A stretch of DNA of 64,000 nucleotides from Treponema sp. UBA7590 (GCA_002478955.1 DLKK01000090.1:59562-123561); one strand, 5' to 3'; positions 52,041-62,137 are shown, counted from the first letter of the stretch. A program made the numbers and translations. The notes: a model not told the origin generated them from the letters alone.

Positions 52041-53906
52041 TTATCTTCCAGAAGAATTTCTGCACGACAAAAAGAAAATTGAAACAATTATAAAAAGCAA
52101 AACGTACACAATTATTCCGGCGGCAAGCGAAAAAGAAACGCCTGCAATTCCCAAAAGTCCGTAATTTATGAATTTAAAAAGACAGATGGCAAGTTTATAA
52201 AGGAAAAAATATGCGGCGCAAAGCAGCGGAAACATTGCAATCCATTTAAACTTGAAGACGGAATTTTCTTCCAGGCGGAAATGCCACGCCAGATATGCGA
52301 TTACAACGAACAAAATCAGAATGTAGAGCGGTTTTAGCATACGGTTCATAAGAATGTGGGCAAAAGATTCTGCGGAATATCCGTATTTTTCAGCTTTACT
52401 CACAAAATTGAAAAGTGAGATTAAATTCATTGAGTCGGCGCCACTTGAGGCTTGTTCGATTAGCTCAAAATCGCTGAAAGGCATTTTAAGGATGCGGAAG
52501 CCGTTTAATTCTTTCTTTTGTTTTCCGAGCTTGAATTCCGGGCTGACTATTTGATCCGGGAAATTTCTGTCTACCGAATTTAAAATAATGTAAGGAACCG
52601 CGTCGATTTTTTTGTCGATTTCAAGAAGAAGTTTTGTGTCATTGTCCAGAAATTCTGTCTGAAGCGCAGTCATTTTTGCGTAAGGAACGTAATGACCGCA
52701 GGTTACTTTACCAGATTCGCCCAGTTCAATGATTTCTAGACCTCGCAGATATAAAATCATATTTGTGGTTGAGCGGCTGGTTGTTATTCCGTGAATAAAA
52801 TAAATTGTTGAATTTTTTGTTCCATTTTCTTGGATTTTAAAATAAACGTTGTTTGCGCTTTCATAAGCCTGAAGATTTTTTGTCTCGTCGCGGAAAAAAT
52901 ACTGATTTTTTAAAAGTTTTTCTGAAATTTCAAGGTATCGCTCAATGTCCGGGTCAGTTGAAAGTTTTTTTGACTCAAGTGAAAGCGCGTGAAAAACGTA
53001 ATATGAGCGCAAAATATCGCCATTTATGAGCGAAACGTAGCCTTCATATTTTTTGGCAAAGATTTTTTGTTCCTCAGTTGTGCCGATTTCCTTCGCCTGG
53101 TCAAGTTTGTTCCATGCTTCTGCGGAAATTTGTTTTAATTCTGAAATATTTATATCTTTTGAGGCGGCAGATTTTAGCGCAAGCTGCGAATAATAATGCG
53201 CGCCGAACCAGTCTTTTTGCGAAAGGCAATCTTTTGCGAGTTTCATAAGCTCGAAGGATTTGTAAGGCATTGCGGCCGGTTTTATTTTTGATTCTGAAAT
53301 ATTAAAATCTGGATTCTTAAAAGTCATTTCATTGATTTGTTTTTTGATTGAATCCGAAATTTCTTCTTTTTTGTCGTTGTGGCTTTCTGTTATAAAAAGA
53401 ATTTCTTTGTTTGTTTTGTCTTTCGGGTCGATTTCATAAGCGAGCTTTGCAAACTGAAATGCTGTCTCGTAATTTTTGTTTTCGTAGAAAAATTTTGCTG
53501 AGTTCTGATATTCATGCATTAGTTTTGGCTTGAATTCCAGAATTTTCATTTGGCTTGCGATTTGCGGCATGATAATTTCGCTTGCGCAAGTTATAATCAG
53601 CACAAAAATCAACGAATTTATGATTACACTTTTGTAACGGCCGAACATTGCGTCTGAAAACCTAAGCCGGCTGTTTTCCGGGTGAAGCCCAAAATCAATA
53701 CACCACGCCACATTTGCACTTGCGGCAAAAACAGACGGAATTACAAGACAGAAAATTTTTATTGCGGAAAAAAACTTGAATTTTCCAACAGAATCAGAAG
53801 TTAATTCTGGAATTTTTGCGAAAAAAAAGCCAAAAGCAAGGCAAATTATAAAAACAAAAAGGCAAAATACAATGTTTATCAAAAAGTTTCTAATTCGTTT
53901 TTTCAT
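52041..53906 (-). CDS. Multi-pass membrane protein with large soluble domain, unknown function
   Basis: 621 residues. Hydrophobic segments at ~8-28, ~45-65 and ~95-115, then a large soluble domain with TPR-like helices (~130-330) and a beta-rich stretch, then three C-terminal helices. The C-terminal region (LFNFVSKAEKYGYSAESF...ILMNRMLKPLYILILF) resembles the last part of LptF/LptG permeases, but this is only impressionistic. No enzyme motifs. Starts with AGGAA ribosome site. Operon with the membrane protein gene immediately upstream (8-bp gap). Confidence 0.6.
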   Translation of the reverse strand: MKKRIRNFLINIVFCLFVFIICLAFGFFFAKIPELTSDSVGKFKFFSAIKIFCLVIPSVFAASANVAWCIDFGLHPENSRLRFSDAMFGRYKSVIINSLIFVLIITCASEIIMPQIASQMKILEFKPKLMHEYQNSAKFFYENKNYETAFQFAKLAYEIDPKDKTNKEILFITESHNDKKEEISDSIKKQINEMTFKNPDFNISESKIKPAAMPYKSFELMKLAKDCLSQKDWFGAHYYSQLALKSAASKDINISELKQISAEAWNKLDQAKEIGTTEEQKIFAKKYEGYVSLINGDILRSYYVFHALSLESKKLSTDPDIERYLEISEKLLKNQYFFRDETKNLQAYESANNVYFKIQENGTKNSTIYFIHGITTSRSTTNMILYLRGLEIIELGESGKVTCGHYVPYAKMTALQTEFLDNDTKLLLEIDKKIDAVPYIILNSVDRNFPDQIVSPEFKLGKQKKELNGFRILKMPFSDFELIEQASSGADSMNLISLFNFVSKAEKYGYSAESFAHILMNRMLKPLYILILFVVIAYLAWHFRLEENSVFKFKWIAMFPLLCAAYFFLYKLAICLFKFINYGLLGIAGVSFSLAAGIIVYVLLFIIVSIFFLSCRNSSGR

Positions 53907-53914
53907 TTTATTTC

Positions 53915-54904
53915 CTATTTTCTGTTTCTAACAATTGCGGTTACAATTCCGGCGATTGTAAAAAGAAGCCCGAAAAGTAAATTTATAATCATAAGTGGGA
54001 ATTCAATTCCTTTGTCAATAAAAAAATTCAGTTTTCCGCCTTCGTAAAAAAGAGACTGAAGAAAATTGCGCATTACGTTGTTCATTGGTGAAAAATAAAA
54101 ATCGTTGAACCAGATTGCAAGTCCTGTAAAAGCGAGCGCGCTCAAGGCATTTATCATTCGCCAAGAACTGAATTTTATCAGGCTGTAAAGCGAGCATAGC
54201 GCAAAACCGAGCGAACAAAAGCAAATCCAGGAGATAATTCCGTAATTCCACGCGCGAATTGCCTGAAATTTTATTGAATGGAAAATATTTATAACCTTGT
54301 ATGGAATGTCCGTCATCGTTTCTTTTACCAAAGGATCGCGGAAGGGACTTGAGGTTTTGTAAAATTCTGACTTTTCAGAAACGTCGATTTTTTCCTCTTT
54401 TGCAAAATCCTGCGGTACATTAAAATTTTCCAGCAAAATCACATCTGCTGAATTTTGCTCAGTTTTTTTGTTGAAAAAATAAAGTTTTCCGTTGGAGCGC
54501 CTGAAATATCCAGAAGATAAATCATTCAATTTAAAAAGAGTTGAATTTTCTGATTTCGTGGCATTTTCATAAAAATTCTTTTCAGCGACATTTTGAAGTT
54601 TTATTGTGACAGGATAAAAAATAAACCAGTTTAAAAGTGAAAGAAATGCAAAAGTAATAAAGCTCAAGGCAGGATTGTTTTTATGGCGGATTTTATAGAG
54701 CATAAGTGCAAACGGCAGCAAAAGGAACATTACCGGAAGCGTATAAAATATTCCAAGGACAACTGTTTCTTTTGAAACAAAAAATCGTTCGCCTACAACA
54801 AGATTTATACTGTCAAAATATTGCAGGCAGATGAACATTCCGATTGCAAATCCGACAATCAGCGTAAGAAAATAGTCTAAAATCAAAGAAATAACCTTTC
54901 GCAT
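53915..54904 (-). CDS. Multi-pass membrane protein, unknown function
   Basis: About 329 residues with roughly six hydrophobic helices (first ~5-30, last ~300-325) and an extracytoplasmic region around ~130-200 with GYFRRSNGKLYFFNKKTEQ-like beta strands. I chose ATG 54904 because GGAAGG (54911-54916) precedes it by 6 bp; a GTG 19 codons upstream lacks such a site. First gene of a two-gene operon with the protein at 52041. No family identified; a permease-like role such as LptF/G is speculative. Confidence 0.58.
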   Translation of the reverse strand: MRKVISLILDYFLTLIVGFAIGMFICLQYFDSINLVVGERFFVSKETVVLGIFYTLPVMFLLLPFALMLYKIRHKNNPALSFITFAFLSLLNWFIFYPVTIKLQNVAEKNFYENATKSENSTLFKLNDLSSGYFRRSNGKLYFFNKKTEQNSADVILLENFNVPQDFAKEEKIDVSEKSEFYKTSSPFRDPLVKETMTDIPYKVINIFHSIKFQAIRAWNYGIISWICFCSLGFALCSLYSLIKFSSWRMINALSALAFTGLAIWFNDFYFSPMNNVMRNFLQSLFYEGGKLNFFIDKGIEFPLMIINLLFGLLFTIAGIVTAIVRNRK

Positions 54905-54977
54905 TAAAAACCTTCCAATTTTACTATCGGCAGAATAAAAACTACTCTTTATTGTTTCCACATTAATATCGTTTTGG

Positions 54978-54983
54978 TATAAT
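54978..54983 (+). promoter_or_regulatory. Extended -10 before the threonine-synthase-like gene
   Basis: TGG-TATAAT with 7 bp to the ATG at 54991: predicted leaderless transcript; the AAGG in between would be untranscribed. Confidence 0.58.
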
Positions 54984-54990
54984 TAAGGCA

Positions 54991-56295
54991 ATGAAATTCA
55001 CAAGCACTAGAAACAAAAAATTATCTGTTGATTTTGCACAGGCTGTCTTGAACTGTATGCCGTCTGATGGTGGATTGTATGTTCCTTCTGAAACAGAGGA
55101 TTTGCGCAGGTGGCTTTTAAATGTTGATGAAGATACTTCTTTCAGTTCGATAGCCGGAACTCTTACCTCGGCTTTTATAAATGATGAATTTTCTCCGATT
55201 GTCTGTGAAACAATTGCGACACGGGCTTTTCCTTTTTCTCCTGAAATAAAGCAGCTTGACGAAAATTTCTTTCTCCTTGAATTGAATCATACGCCGACCG
55301 GAAATCACCGGGATTTTGGAATCTCTTATCTGACTGCATGTCTGGACACAATTCTTCAGCTGAAAGGTGAAAAAGCCGTTTTGGTTGGCGTTTCTGACTG
55401 CGGCGAGCTTTGTGCAAGTCTTGCATGGGCTTTGCGCGGCAAAAAAAATCTGAAGGCTGTTGTGATTTGCGAAAAAAATAATGTCCGTGGCGTTCTGGAA
55501 AGTGATTATGTTTGGAACGGCGGAAATATTTATCCTGTAGAGGTTGATGGTTCGGAAGAAAAATGTCATCTTCTTGCGCGTGAACTTTTTGCAGACTCTG
55601 GATTTGTGAAAGAACACAATATTACGGTTGCAAATACTGCGAATATCGGGCGACTTTTGCCGCAGGCATTTTTTTATCCGTTCGCTTTTTCAAGGATAAA
55701 AAATAAAGTCCACAGTGATATTTATTACGCATTGGCCGCTGGAAATTACAGCAATGTTGTTGCTGGATTATATGCGTGGCAGTTTGCGCTTCCGTTGAAC
55801 GGATTTATTCTTCCGGCAACGGATGGTTTTACGGTGAATCCTGGCGGAAACCCTATTATTTTGGATTCTCTTGTTCCGCTGAAAGACAGGGCGCCATCTG
55901 ATCCGACGGAACCTTCAAATCTGGAGCGGCTTGAAGATGTTTTCTGTGCAAATAAGCTTATGATGCGCCATTTTGTTTTTCCAGTTGATGTTGCCGATGA
56001 AGAAGTAAATGGCGCGGCGAAGGAACTTTTTACAAAATATAATGTTTTTGCTGACCGCCACACTGCACGCGCTTATGCTGCGGCAAAAATCCAAAAATCC
56101 AATTGCGACGAAGAATATGCGACGGTTCTGATTGCGCGCGATCATCCGAGCCTTTCTTCGGAATATGTTCATCATATAATCGGGGAAATTCCAGAAATGC
56201 CAGATTCCATAAAAGGTGCGAAAAAAGCCTCTAAAACTGGAAAACCCTGCGTGAAAAACTTGCCGGAAATTAAAAAAATAATTGAATCTTTGTAA
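54991..56295 (+). CDS. Threonine-synthase-like protein lacking the PLP lysine
   Basis: 434 residues; overall fold as ThrC of the longer bacterial type: N-terminal STRNKKLSVDFAQAVLNCMPSDGGLYVP, then ANIGRLLPQAFFYPFAFS and AGNYSNVVAGLYAWQFALP (the family pyridoxal pocket region). The PLP-lysine motif (PTLAFKDFG) reads PTGNHRDFG (102-110): Arg107 in place of Lys. The phosphate-binding SGDTG reads SDCGE (135-139). So normal threonine synthesis looks unlikely; perhaps a pseudoenzyme or a different PLP-independent role. Probable leaderless start. Convergent with the GH13 gene. Confidence 0.8.
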   Translation: MKFTSTRNKKLSVDFAQAVLNCMPSDGGLYVPSETEDLRRWLLNVDEDTSFSSIAGTLTSAFINDEFSPIVCETIATRAFPFSPEIKQLDENFFLLELNHTPTGNHRDFGISYLTACLDTILQLKGEKAVLVGVSDCGELCASLAWALRGKKNLKAVVICEKNNVRGVLESDYVWNGGNIYPVEVDGSEEKCHLLARELFADSGFVKEHNITVANTANIGRLLPQAFFYPFAFSRIKNKVHSDIYYALAAGNYSNVVAGLYAWQFALPLNGFILPATDGFTVNPGGNPIILDSLVPLKDRAPSDPTEPSNLERLEDVFCANKLMMRHFVFPVDVADEEVNGAAKELFTKYNVFADRHTARAYAAAKIQKSNCDEEYATVLIARDHPSLSSEYVHHIIGEIPEMPDSIKGAKKASKTGKPCVKNLPEIKKIIESL

Positions 56296-56323
56296 TGATT
56301 CAATTATTTGATTTTATGGATTC

Positions 56324-56356
56324 AAAAAAAGCGGCTCAGAATTGAGCCGCTTTTTT
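56324..56356. terminator. Bidirectional terminator
   Basis: GCGGCTCA (56331-56338) pairs with TGAGCCGC (56343-56350), flanked by an A-run and a T-run, serving the threonine-synthase-like and GH13 genes. Confidence 0.92.
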
Positions 56357-56365
56357 CTTTAAGCC

Positions 56366-59300
56366 TTATTTTTTGGACTTTTTAGCCTTTGGTGTTTTTT
56401 CAGCTTTTGCGGATTTTTCTTTTGCCTTTGGTTTTGCGGTTTTTGGCGCAAATGGCTTTATGAACAAATCGCATTTGTATTCAGCTTTTTCTTTTGCTTT
56501 TACCAAATCGTCAAAAGCTTTTAGTGTTGTTTCACATTCTTTTTCTTCAAGAAGTGCAAGCGCAAAACCATGAGCCAACGTCCAGTCGCAGGTTTCTTTA
56601 TTGAACCATACAGTTCCATCGTAAAGATTTGCGCCGGTCAGCATTTTTGCTTTATCGCTTTCGGTCAAAAGTTTTACAATGTTGTACAAGGCTGTTTTTT
56701 CATCTTTTTCAATCGCTTTTGCATCACAAACAGAAGACAGAATAAACAGTCGGTTGATGTTTCCGCGTGAATCGCCAAGATTTATTCCATTTGAAGAAAG
56801 GTAATCGCTGAATTTTCGCGCAAATCCCCATTTTTCAGCAAGACCTTTTTCCGCATATTCTTTTACCATGGCAAAGCATATAAGCTGTTCCGCAAGATTC
56901 TTGTCTGTCGCGAACAGAACATCAAAGTATGCCACCTCTGTTTTTGCTTTTTTAAGGGCAACGATGATATCTGATGCAGTTTTTGCCTTGTTGTTTATTG
57001 CAATTCCGATTATTTTTTCTGTAAGCTTTGCAAATTCCTTCAGCTGTTTTTCCGGTTCAGAAAGTTTTGTGTCGCCTGCAAATTTGTTTGCCACAGAATA
57101 GAACTGAATCGCCGCTTCTTTTGCAGATGAAACAAGTCCTTTGAGCTGTTTTTTTGCCTCGGCTTCTGAAATTTTTCCAGAAACAGGAATTAAGATTTCA
57201 TGAATGCCAAGCAAAACTGAATTTGCGTAATTTGCGAAAGGCTGGTAAAGCTCGCGGTAGCATATTTCTTCCCATTCAGTTTCAAGGTCGTAGCAGCCAC
57301 GTCCCTGCAAAGTGTCGCACAAAATCTGGTATTTGTGGTCTGCACCGTCAGAAACTTCATGGATATCCATGTAAACCTGATATTCGAATCCGTTCAAGCC
57401 GATGTACATTCCGCGTTCGCAAATTTCCCGGCTGCGGCGAACGAACCAAAGTCCTGAGCGATGCTCGCGGAAAATGCAGAATTTGTCATCTTCTGCGTGA
57501 AGGTTCAATCCTTCAGAGATTGACTTTGAGCGCATTTCAACGTGCTGGTTTTCACCTTCGCCGATTTTTACCGCATATTCGCAAGACTGTTTAATCCAAC
57601 CTTGTGCGCGTTCATATTTATTATTATAGAAGACAACTGAATATTCGTTTCCGCAAGAGTTTGAATATGCAAAAATATTTTCATTCACGTTGCCATTGTC
57701 CCATACATCATAGAACAAGAAATTTTCAACGTTCGCAAAAATATATCGCTTTTTCATCAGTGGGAAAATGTCGTGCCAGTGGCGGTTTACAAGATTCTGG
57801 TCTGGAGTTTCGTTTTTGTACGCTTTTGTAAATTCCATTCCGTATTTTTCTGTAAATCCTTCAATCTGACCGTGGCCAAACATCGGAAGACCTGGCATTG
57901 TTACCATCAATGTGCAGACACCAAAATATTTGTCATCTTTTCCGAACTGGGCAACTGCGGTGTCTTCGTCCGGGTTGTTCATAAAGTTTACGTAGCGTTT
58001 AAGAATCTGCGGATCAAACTTGATTGTGTTTTTTACAGAATCGCGGTATTTCTGGTTTTCCTCTTTTTTGAGCATGTTCATGAACGCAGAATTGTAAACG
58101 CGGTGCATTCCCAAAGTGCGGACAAAGTAACCTTCCATCATCCAAAATGCTTCGGCAAGCAAAAGTGTGTCTGGAACTTCTTTTGCAACACGGTCAACAA
58201 CTTCGCGCCAGAATTCGTTTGGAATCTTAGCTTCAAATTCCTGGTCAGAAAGCGCATATTCGCTGCGGGAATAAATGTCTCCGCCTGAACCTGGTTTTGG
58301 ATACCAAAGTCTGCGGATTGATTTTTTTGCAAGAACCATCGCCGCATCAAACCTGATAATCGGGAAGTTTCGTGCAACATGCAGAATATCCTGCATAACC
58401 GCCTCTCGTGCCTCTGGATTCAAAAAGTCAATCTGGGCGGTGTCGTTCCAAGGCATACCAGTTCCGTCGTTTCCGTGGTAAATGTAACGTGTGTCACCAT
58501 TGCGGAAGTCAACACGCTTAAATACAACTGAACAGTCTGAATGATTGTAGTAATGGTCTTCCAGCCAGACTCCAACATTAGGATCCCACGAAAGGTTTTC
58601 GCCATTAAAAGTATATGTTGAAGAAGGCAAATCCCGGCGCTGAACGAATAAATCCGGGCGGTTTACAACCCATTGAGAATCCATTCCTGTATGGTTTGGA
58701 ACCATGTCAGAAGCAAGCCGGATTCCACGCTGCCAAAGTCTTGTTCTAAGGTTAGAAAGCGCATCCCATCCGCCTATATTTTCCGCAATATTGTAGTCGT
58801 AAAGAGAATATGCGGAAGCGGCTGCCTCTGGGTTTCCGCACAATTGCTTTATTCGTTTTGAGGCATTTGAGCGCGTCCAAAGTCCTATGAGCCACAATCC
58901 TGTAAAACCTTCATCGCGCAAAGTATCCAGCTCCTCATCTGGAATCTGGTCAAGGCGCGTGATTGGCCGGTTGTATTTTTTTGTAAGCTGGTCAAGCCAG
59001 ACAAGAACCGTTTTTGCCATAAGAATTACCCGCGGCATCCATTCGCGGTCCGGACTGAACCGTTCATATTCTTTCATAAGGCCATCGTAATTGTAGGCTT
59101 CCATGTTCACTTCACCGCCGTTTATCGGGTTGTAGTGCATGAACATTTTTTCTTCTTCGGTAAGAGTGTCCATTCCAGAAAGAAGTCTGCGCAGGAATTC
59201 TCCAAGCAAATCTGCCCAATACTGACGGATGTAGTCAAGCTGACCTTTCAGGCTGTTCGGGCTGTAAACAACAGGTTCTCGCAGCATATTGATAAGGTCA

Positions 59301-59926
59301 TTGTTGAACGGACCGAATTTTGGAAGATTCTGGAATTCCTTCTGGATTGTTGACCATGCTTTATTGTAAATAGGATTTTTCTGAAGTTCAATATCGCTGA
59401 AAAGAACAAAGAATGGCTTAAAAGCCGGGTTTTCATTTGCAAGGCGAAGAAGAATCATTTCTTCCAAAGTCTGCTCGCGGTTTGAACGCATTGCTTTTGT
59501 TCCTGCGTCCAGCTCATTTTTTGCAAGATATTCTTCTGCGGAAATTTTTCCCTGATAAACTTCTACCGGAGGAAATTCGTTTGTAAAATCAAGAAGCAGT
59601 TTATCCACCGCGGATTTTGTGTATGCGTTATCCAGCGCGGCAAGAATATTCTTGAAAGCGTCAATCTGCTTGTCGCGGCGATATTTCATGCATACATAAT
59701 GGAAAACTTCATCAATAAGTCCCATTGCATTTACCGAACCAGCAGAAATCCGCTTGTCTTTCTGATTTTTTTTGTCAAAATAAGTATTCAGTTTATCGGC
59801 AAATTTTCTTACGGCCGGCATATTTGCCAAAATCACGTTGCCGCTTGATGAATAAAGACGCTCATCAAAATTGCAAATTTCTCGGATTTTTCTACCAATA
59901 TGAAATTCATTATAAGAAATTCCCAT
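56366..59926 (-). CDS. Very large GH13 alpha-amylase-family protein
   Basis: About 1186 residues. N-terminal ~1-320 and C-terminal ~860-1150 are helical regions of unknown type; a Lys/Ala-rich tail ends the protein. The GH13 barrel lies between: DMVPNHTG (~407), RFDAA with nucleophile Asp ~527, LLAEAFW with acid/base Glu ~592, and NNPDED (~650-655) where NHD is usual. Acts on alpha-1,4-glucan, probably glycogen; no signal peptide, so cytoplasmic. GGAGG precedes ATG 59926 by 6 bp. Transcribed behind malQ (56-bp gap). Confidence 0.85.
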   Translation of the reverse strand: MGISYNEFHIGRKIREICNFDERLYSSSGNVILANMPAVRKFADKLNTYFDKKNQKDKRISAGSVNAMGLIDEVFHYVCMKYRRDKQIDAFKNILAALDNAYTKSAVDKLLLDFTNEFPPVEVYQGKISAEEYLAKNELDAGTKAMRSNREQTLEEMILLRLANENPAFKPFFVLFSDIELQKNPIYNKAWSTIQKEFQNLPKFGPFNNDLINMLREPVVYSPNSLKGQLDYIRQYWADLLGEFLRRLLSGMDTLTEEEKMFMHYNPINGGEVNMEAYNYDGLMKEYERFSPDREWMPRVILMAKTVLVWLDQLTKKYNRPITRLDQIPDEELDTLRDEGFTGLWLIGLWTRSNASKRIKQLCGNPEAAASAYSLYDYNIAENIGGWDALSNLRTRLWQRGIRLASDMVPNHTGMDSQWVVNRPDLFVQRRDLPSSTYTFNGENLSWDPNVGVWLEDHYYNHSDCSVVFKRVDFRNGDTRYIYHGNDGTGMPWNDTAQIDFLNPEAREAVMQDILHVARNFPIIRFDAAMVLAKKSIRRLWYPKPGSGGDIYSRSEYALSDQEFEAKIPNEFWREVVDRVAKEVPDTLLLAEAFWMMEGYFVRTLGMHRVYNSAFMNMLKKEENQKYRDSVKNTIKFDPQILKRYVNFMNNPDEDTAVAQFGKDDKYFGVCTLMVTMPGLPMFGHGQIEGFTEKYGMEFTKAYKNETPDQNLVNRHWHDIFPLMKKRYIFANVENFLFYDVWDNGNVNENIFAYSNSCGNEYSVVFYNNKYERAQGWIKQSCEYAVKIGEGENQHVEMRSKSISEGLNLHAEDDKFCIFREHRSGLWFVRRSREICERGMYIGLNGFEYQVYMDIHEVSDGADHKYQILCDTLQGRGCYDLETEWEEICYRELYQPFANYANSVLLGIHEILIPVSGKISEAEAKKQLKGLVSSAKEAAIQFYSVANKFAGDTKLSEPEKQLKEFAKLTEKIIGIAINNKAKTASDIIVALKKAKTEVAYFDVLFATDKNLAEQLICFAMVKEYAEKGLAEKWGFARKFSDYLSSNGINLGDSRGNINRLFILSSVCDAKAIEKDEKTALYNIVKLLTESDKAKMLTGANLYDGTVWFNKETCDWTLAHGFALALLEEKECETTLKAFDDLVKAKEKAEYKCDLFIKPFAPKTAKPKAKEKSAKAEKTPKAKKSKK

Positions 59927-59982
59927 TTTTTCCTCCAAAGGTGGTAATTCTAAAAGCTGAAAAACTTCTGTTTCTTGAAATT

Positions 59983-62052
59983 CTATTTGTGCAATGCAAC
60001 AACGCCTTTAATCTTTTCAATTAAATCGTTATCTTTTGCAAGATTTTCCACGGAAACTGGCATTCTGTAAGTCCAGTTAAAATCATTTACAGAGCCAGGA
60101 ACGTTTATTCGCTCCGCATTTGAATCGGCAAGCCAATACTTTTTTTCCATTGACATAAAATCTTGCAGCGGATTTATAATCCACACTGAATTTGAAGTTG
60201 CGACGCCTTTTAGATAGCTTTCTGCAATCTCCGGGCTGAACGGCGCATTTGCAATCTCATTGATTTTTGCCTGGTCAAAACCGTCCGCACCGAACGCCCA
60301 AGGATTTGTCCGTACAAAAAGACTTGAACCGTCCCGGTCTTCCTGCCACCACTGGCGAACAGTTGTAGAGTCATGCACAGAAGTTGTGGTTACCGAAAGA
60401 TACGGCAACTCATTTAGCGGAATGTAAGGTTTTCCTGGTTCTGCCCATTTTCTGCACCAGCGGTTTACGCGCAGCGCAAGAATTCCATTTTTTTCCATAA
60501 TATGCGGAAGGCACGGCAAGTCTGCGCCTAAATCTTCGCCACAAGGAATCATTTTAACGGATTTTGTCAAAGCTGAAAGAATTTCGTCTGACTGGGTTTC
60601 CCAAAGCTTGTTCTGTTCCCATTCTTTTGCGCTGATAAGATTTTTCAGCGCATTCTTTTCGCCGTCGCTCAAAGATTTCCACGAGGCAGATTCATAGTAA
60701 GTCCAGACCGGAACAAATTTATTCTCAGTTATTTCAATAAGACATCGGTTCTGCCAGGCTTTGCTCAAGGCATCTTTGCAGCGCTGTGACGCATCTCCTT
60801 CGCAGAATGCGCTCAAATCTGATTCATAGATGTCCTTGTCGCCGGCGATAGTTTTCTTGAAAAGCCACAGTTCTTCATTTCCGATTCTGTCCATAAATTT
60901 AGAAAGAATTGCAACCGCTTTTTCGTGGTTCCATGTAATATCTTCAATAAGACCAGTTGGAACATGCGGCTGGCTCAACCAGCGGATTCTTCCGTCGTCA
61001 AAACCTATGTTGTGCAAATCATTGCGGCTCATCGGAACGTAAGGGACTGTGTGGCCAAGTACGGCTGTTGTGTCGCGCGCCGGAATCGCCCAGATTCTAA
61101 AGAAGCCAAGAATGTGATCAAGGCGGTATGCACCGTAATACTGTTCGGCGTTTTTAAGGCGGCTAATCCACCAGTCAAAATTGTGTTCCTTAAGATATTC
61201 CCAGTTGTAAGTAGGGAAGCCCCAGTTTTGGCCCGTAGGATTTTCACCGTCAACAGGCGAACCTGCGCGTAAGTTATGATTGAAAATTCCCGGAAATGCC
61301 CATGCGTCGCAAGAATCTTCATTCATAAGAATCGGCATGTCGCCTTTTAGCGTAATTCCTTCTTTTTTAACTTTGTCTGTTGCGGCTTTGAATTGCTCGT
61401 TTGCCCGCATTTGAACCCACGCAAAGAACAGATGGTTTTTCAGAAGTTTTTTATCGTTCCAGCGTGCCTTAATTTCTTTTTCGCTAGGAGTTCTGTCTTC
61501 TTTTGACCAGTCTTTCCAGGTTGCCTGGTTGTATTTTACCTTAAGATTTTTATAAACCGCATAAGGCACAATCCACTGATTTTTCTTGATCCATTTTTCA
61601 AGCTCTTCATTTGGAGCAGCATTTTTTGAGATTTCTGTTGAGTCATAGATTTTGTTCAGAAGCACAGTTTTTGCTTCCAGAATTCCGTTGTAATTGTAGC
61701 GTCCTTGACCATTATAAGGAAAATCCTTGAGCATCTTGTTATAAGACGCCTTGAATCCGCTGTCTGATTTGTACAAAGATTCAAATTCCGGCAAAGCGTT
61801 TATATCAATGTAAATCGGATGCAAAGCAAATGCGCTTAAGCCACTGTACGGGCTGGACTGTGTTCCTGTATCATTTACCGGCAAAAGCTGAAGAAGCGAT
61901 AAACCTGCTTTTTTGCAGAAAGCCGCAAACGCCGGAAGATCTGTGTATTCACCAATTACAGTGCCATCTTTTCTATTCGTGTAAATTGCTCCCAAAGGAA
62001 TTGAAGTTCCTGTCGCCTTGGAAACAGAATTTCTTTCATTTTTGTTGCTCAT
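59983..62052 (-). CDS. malQ: 4-alpha-glucanotransferase (GH77 amylomaltase)
   Basis: 689 residues. GH77 motifs: LLQLLPVNDTG (~52-62), SPYSGLSAFALHPIYID (~67-83), GDMPILMNEDSCD (~235-247), YRLDHILGFFR (~315-325) with the catalytic Asp, and PCGEDLGADLP (~505-515) with the catalytic Glu. Moves glucan segments between maltodextrins. AAGGAA 5-6 bp before ATG. Promoter at 62107-62135. First gene of a pair with the GH13 protein. Confidence 0.94.
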   Translation of the reverse strand: MSNKNERNSVSKATGTSIPLGAIYTNRKDGTVIGEYTDLPAFAAFCKKAGLSLLQLLPVNDTGTQSSPYSGLSAFALHPIYIDINALPEFESLYKSDSGFKASYNKMLKDFPYNGQGRYNYNGILEAKTVLLNKIYDSTEISKNAAPNEELEKWIKKNQWIVPYAVYKNLKVKYNQATWKDWSKEDRTPSEKEIKARWNDKKLLKNHLFFAWVQMRANEQFKAATDKVKKEGITLKGDMPILMNEDSCDAWAFPGIFNHNLRAGSPVDGENPTGQNWGFPTYNWEYLKEHNFDWWISRLKNAEQYYGAYRLDHILGFFRIWAIPARDTTAVLGHTVPYVPMSRNDLHNIGFDDGRIRWLSQPHVPTGLIEDITWNHEKAVAILSKFMDRIGNEELWLFKKTIAGDKDIYESDLSAFCEGDASQRCKDALSKAWQNRCLIEITENKFVPVWTYYESASWKSLSDGEKNALKNLISAKEWEQNKLWETQSDEILSALTKSVKMIPCGEDLGADLPCLPHIMEKNGILALRVNRWCRKWAEPGKPYIPLNELPYLSVTTTSVHDSTTVRQWWQEDRDGSSLFVRTNPWAFGADGFDQAKINEIANAPFSPEIAESYLKGVATSNSVWIINPLQDFMSMEKKYWLADSNAERINVPGSVNDFNWTYRMPVSVENLAKDNDLIEKIKGVVALHK

Positions 62053-62106
62053 TTTAGTTCCTTGACAATGCGCTTTTTTTTAGCGGCATCATTTAAAATA
62101 TATAAA

Positions 62107-62135
62107 ATTATACCACGTGAATTCTAAGTTGTGAA
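62107..62135 (-). promoter_or_regulatory. Promoter of malQ-GH13 operon
   Basis: On the minus strand: TTCACA (plus 62130-62135), 17-bp spacer, TATAAT (plus 62107-62112). The heptamer AATTCAC occurs twice, 14 bp apart, around the -35 box: a possible direct-repeat binding site. Confidence 0.68.
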
Positions 62136-62137
62136 TT

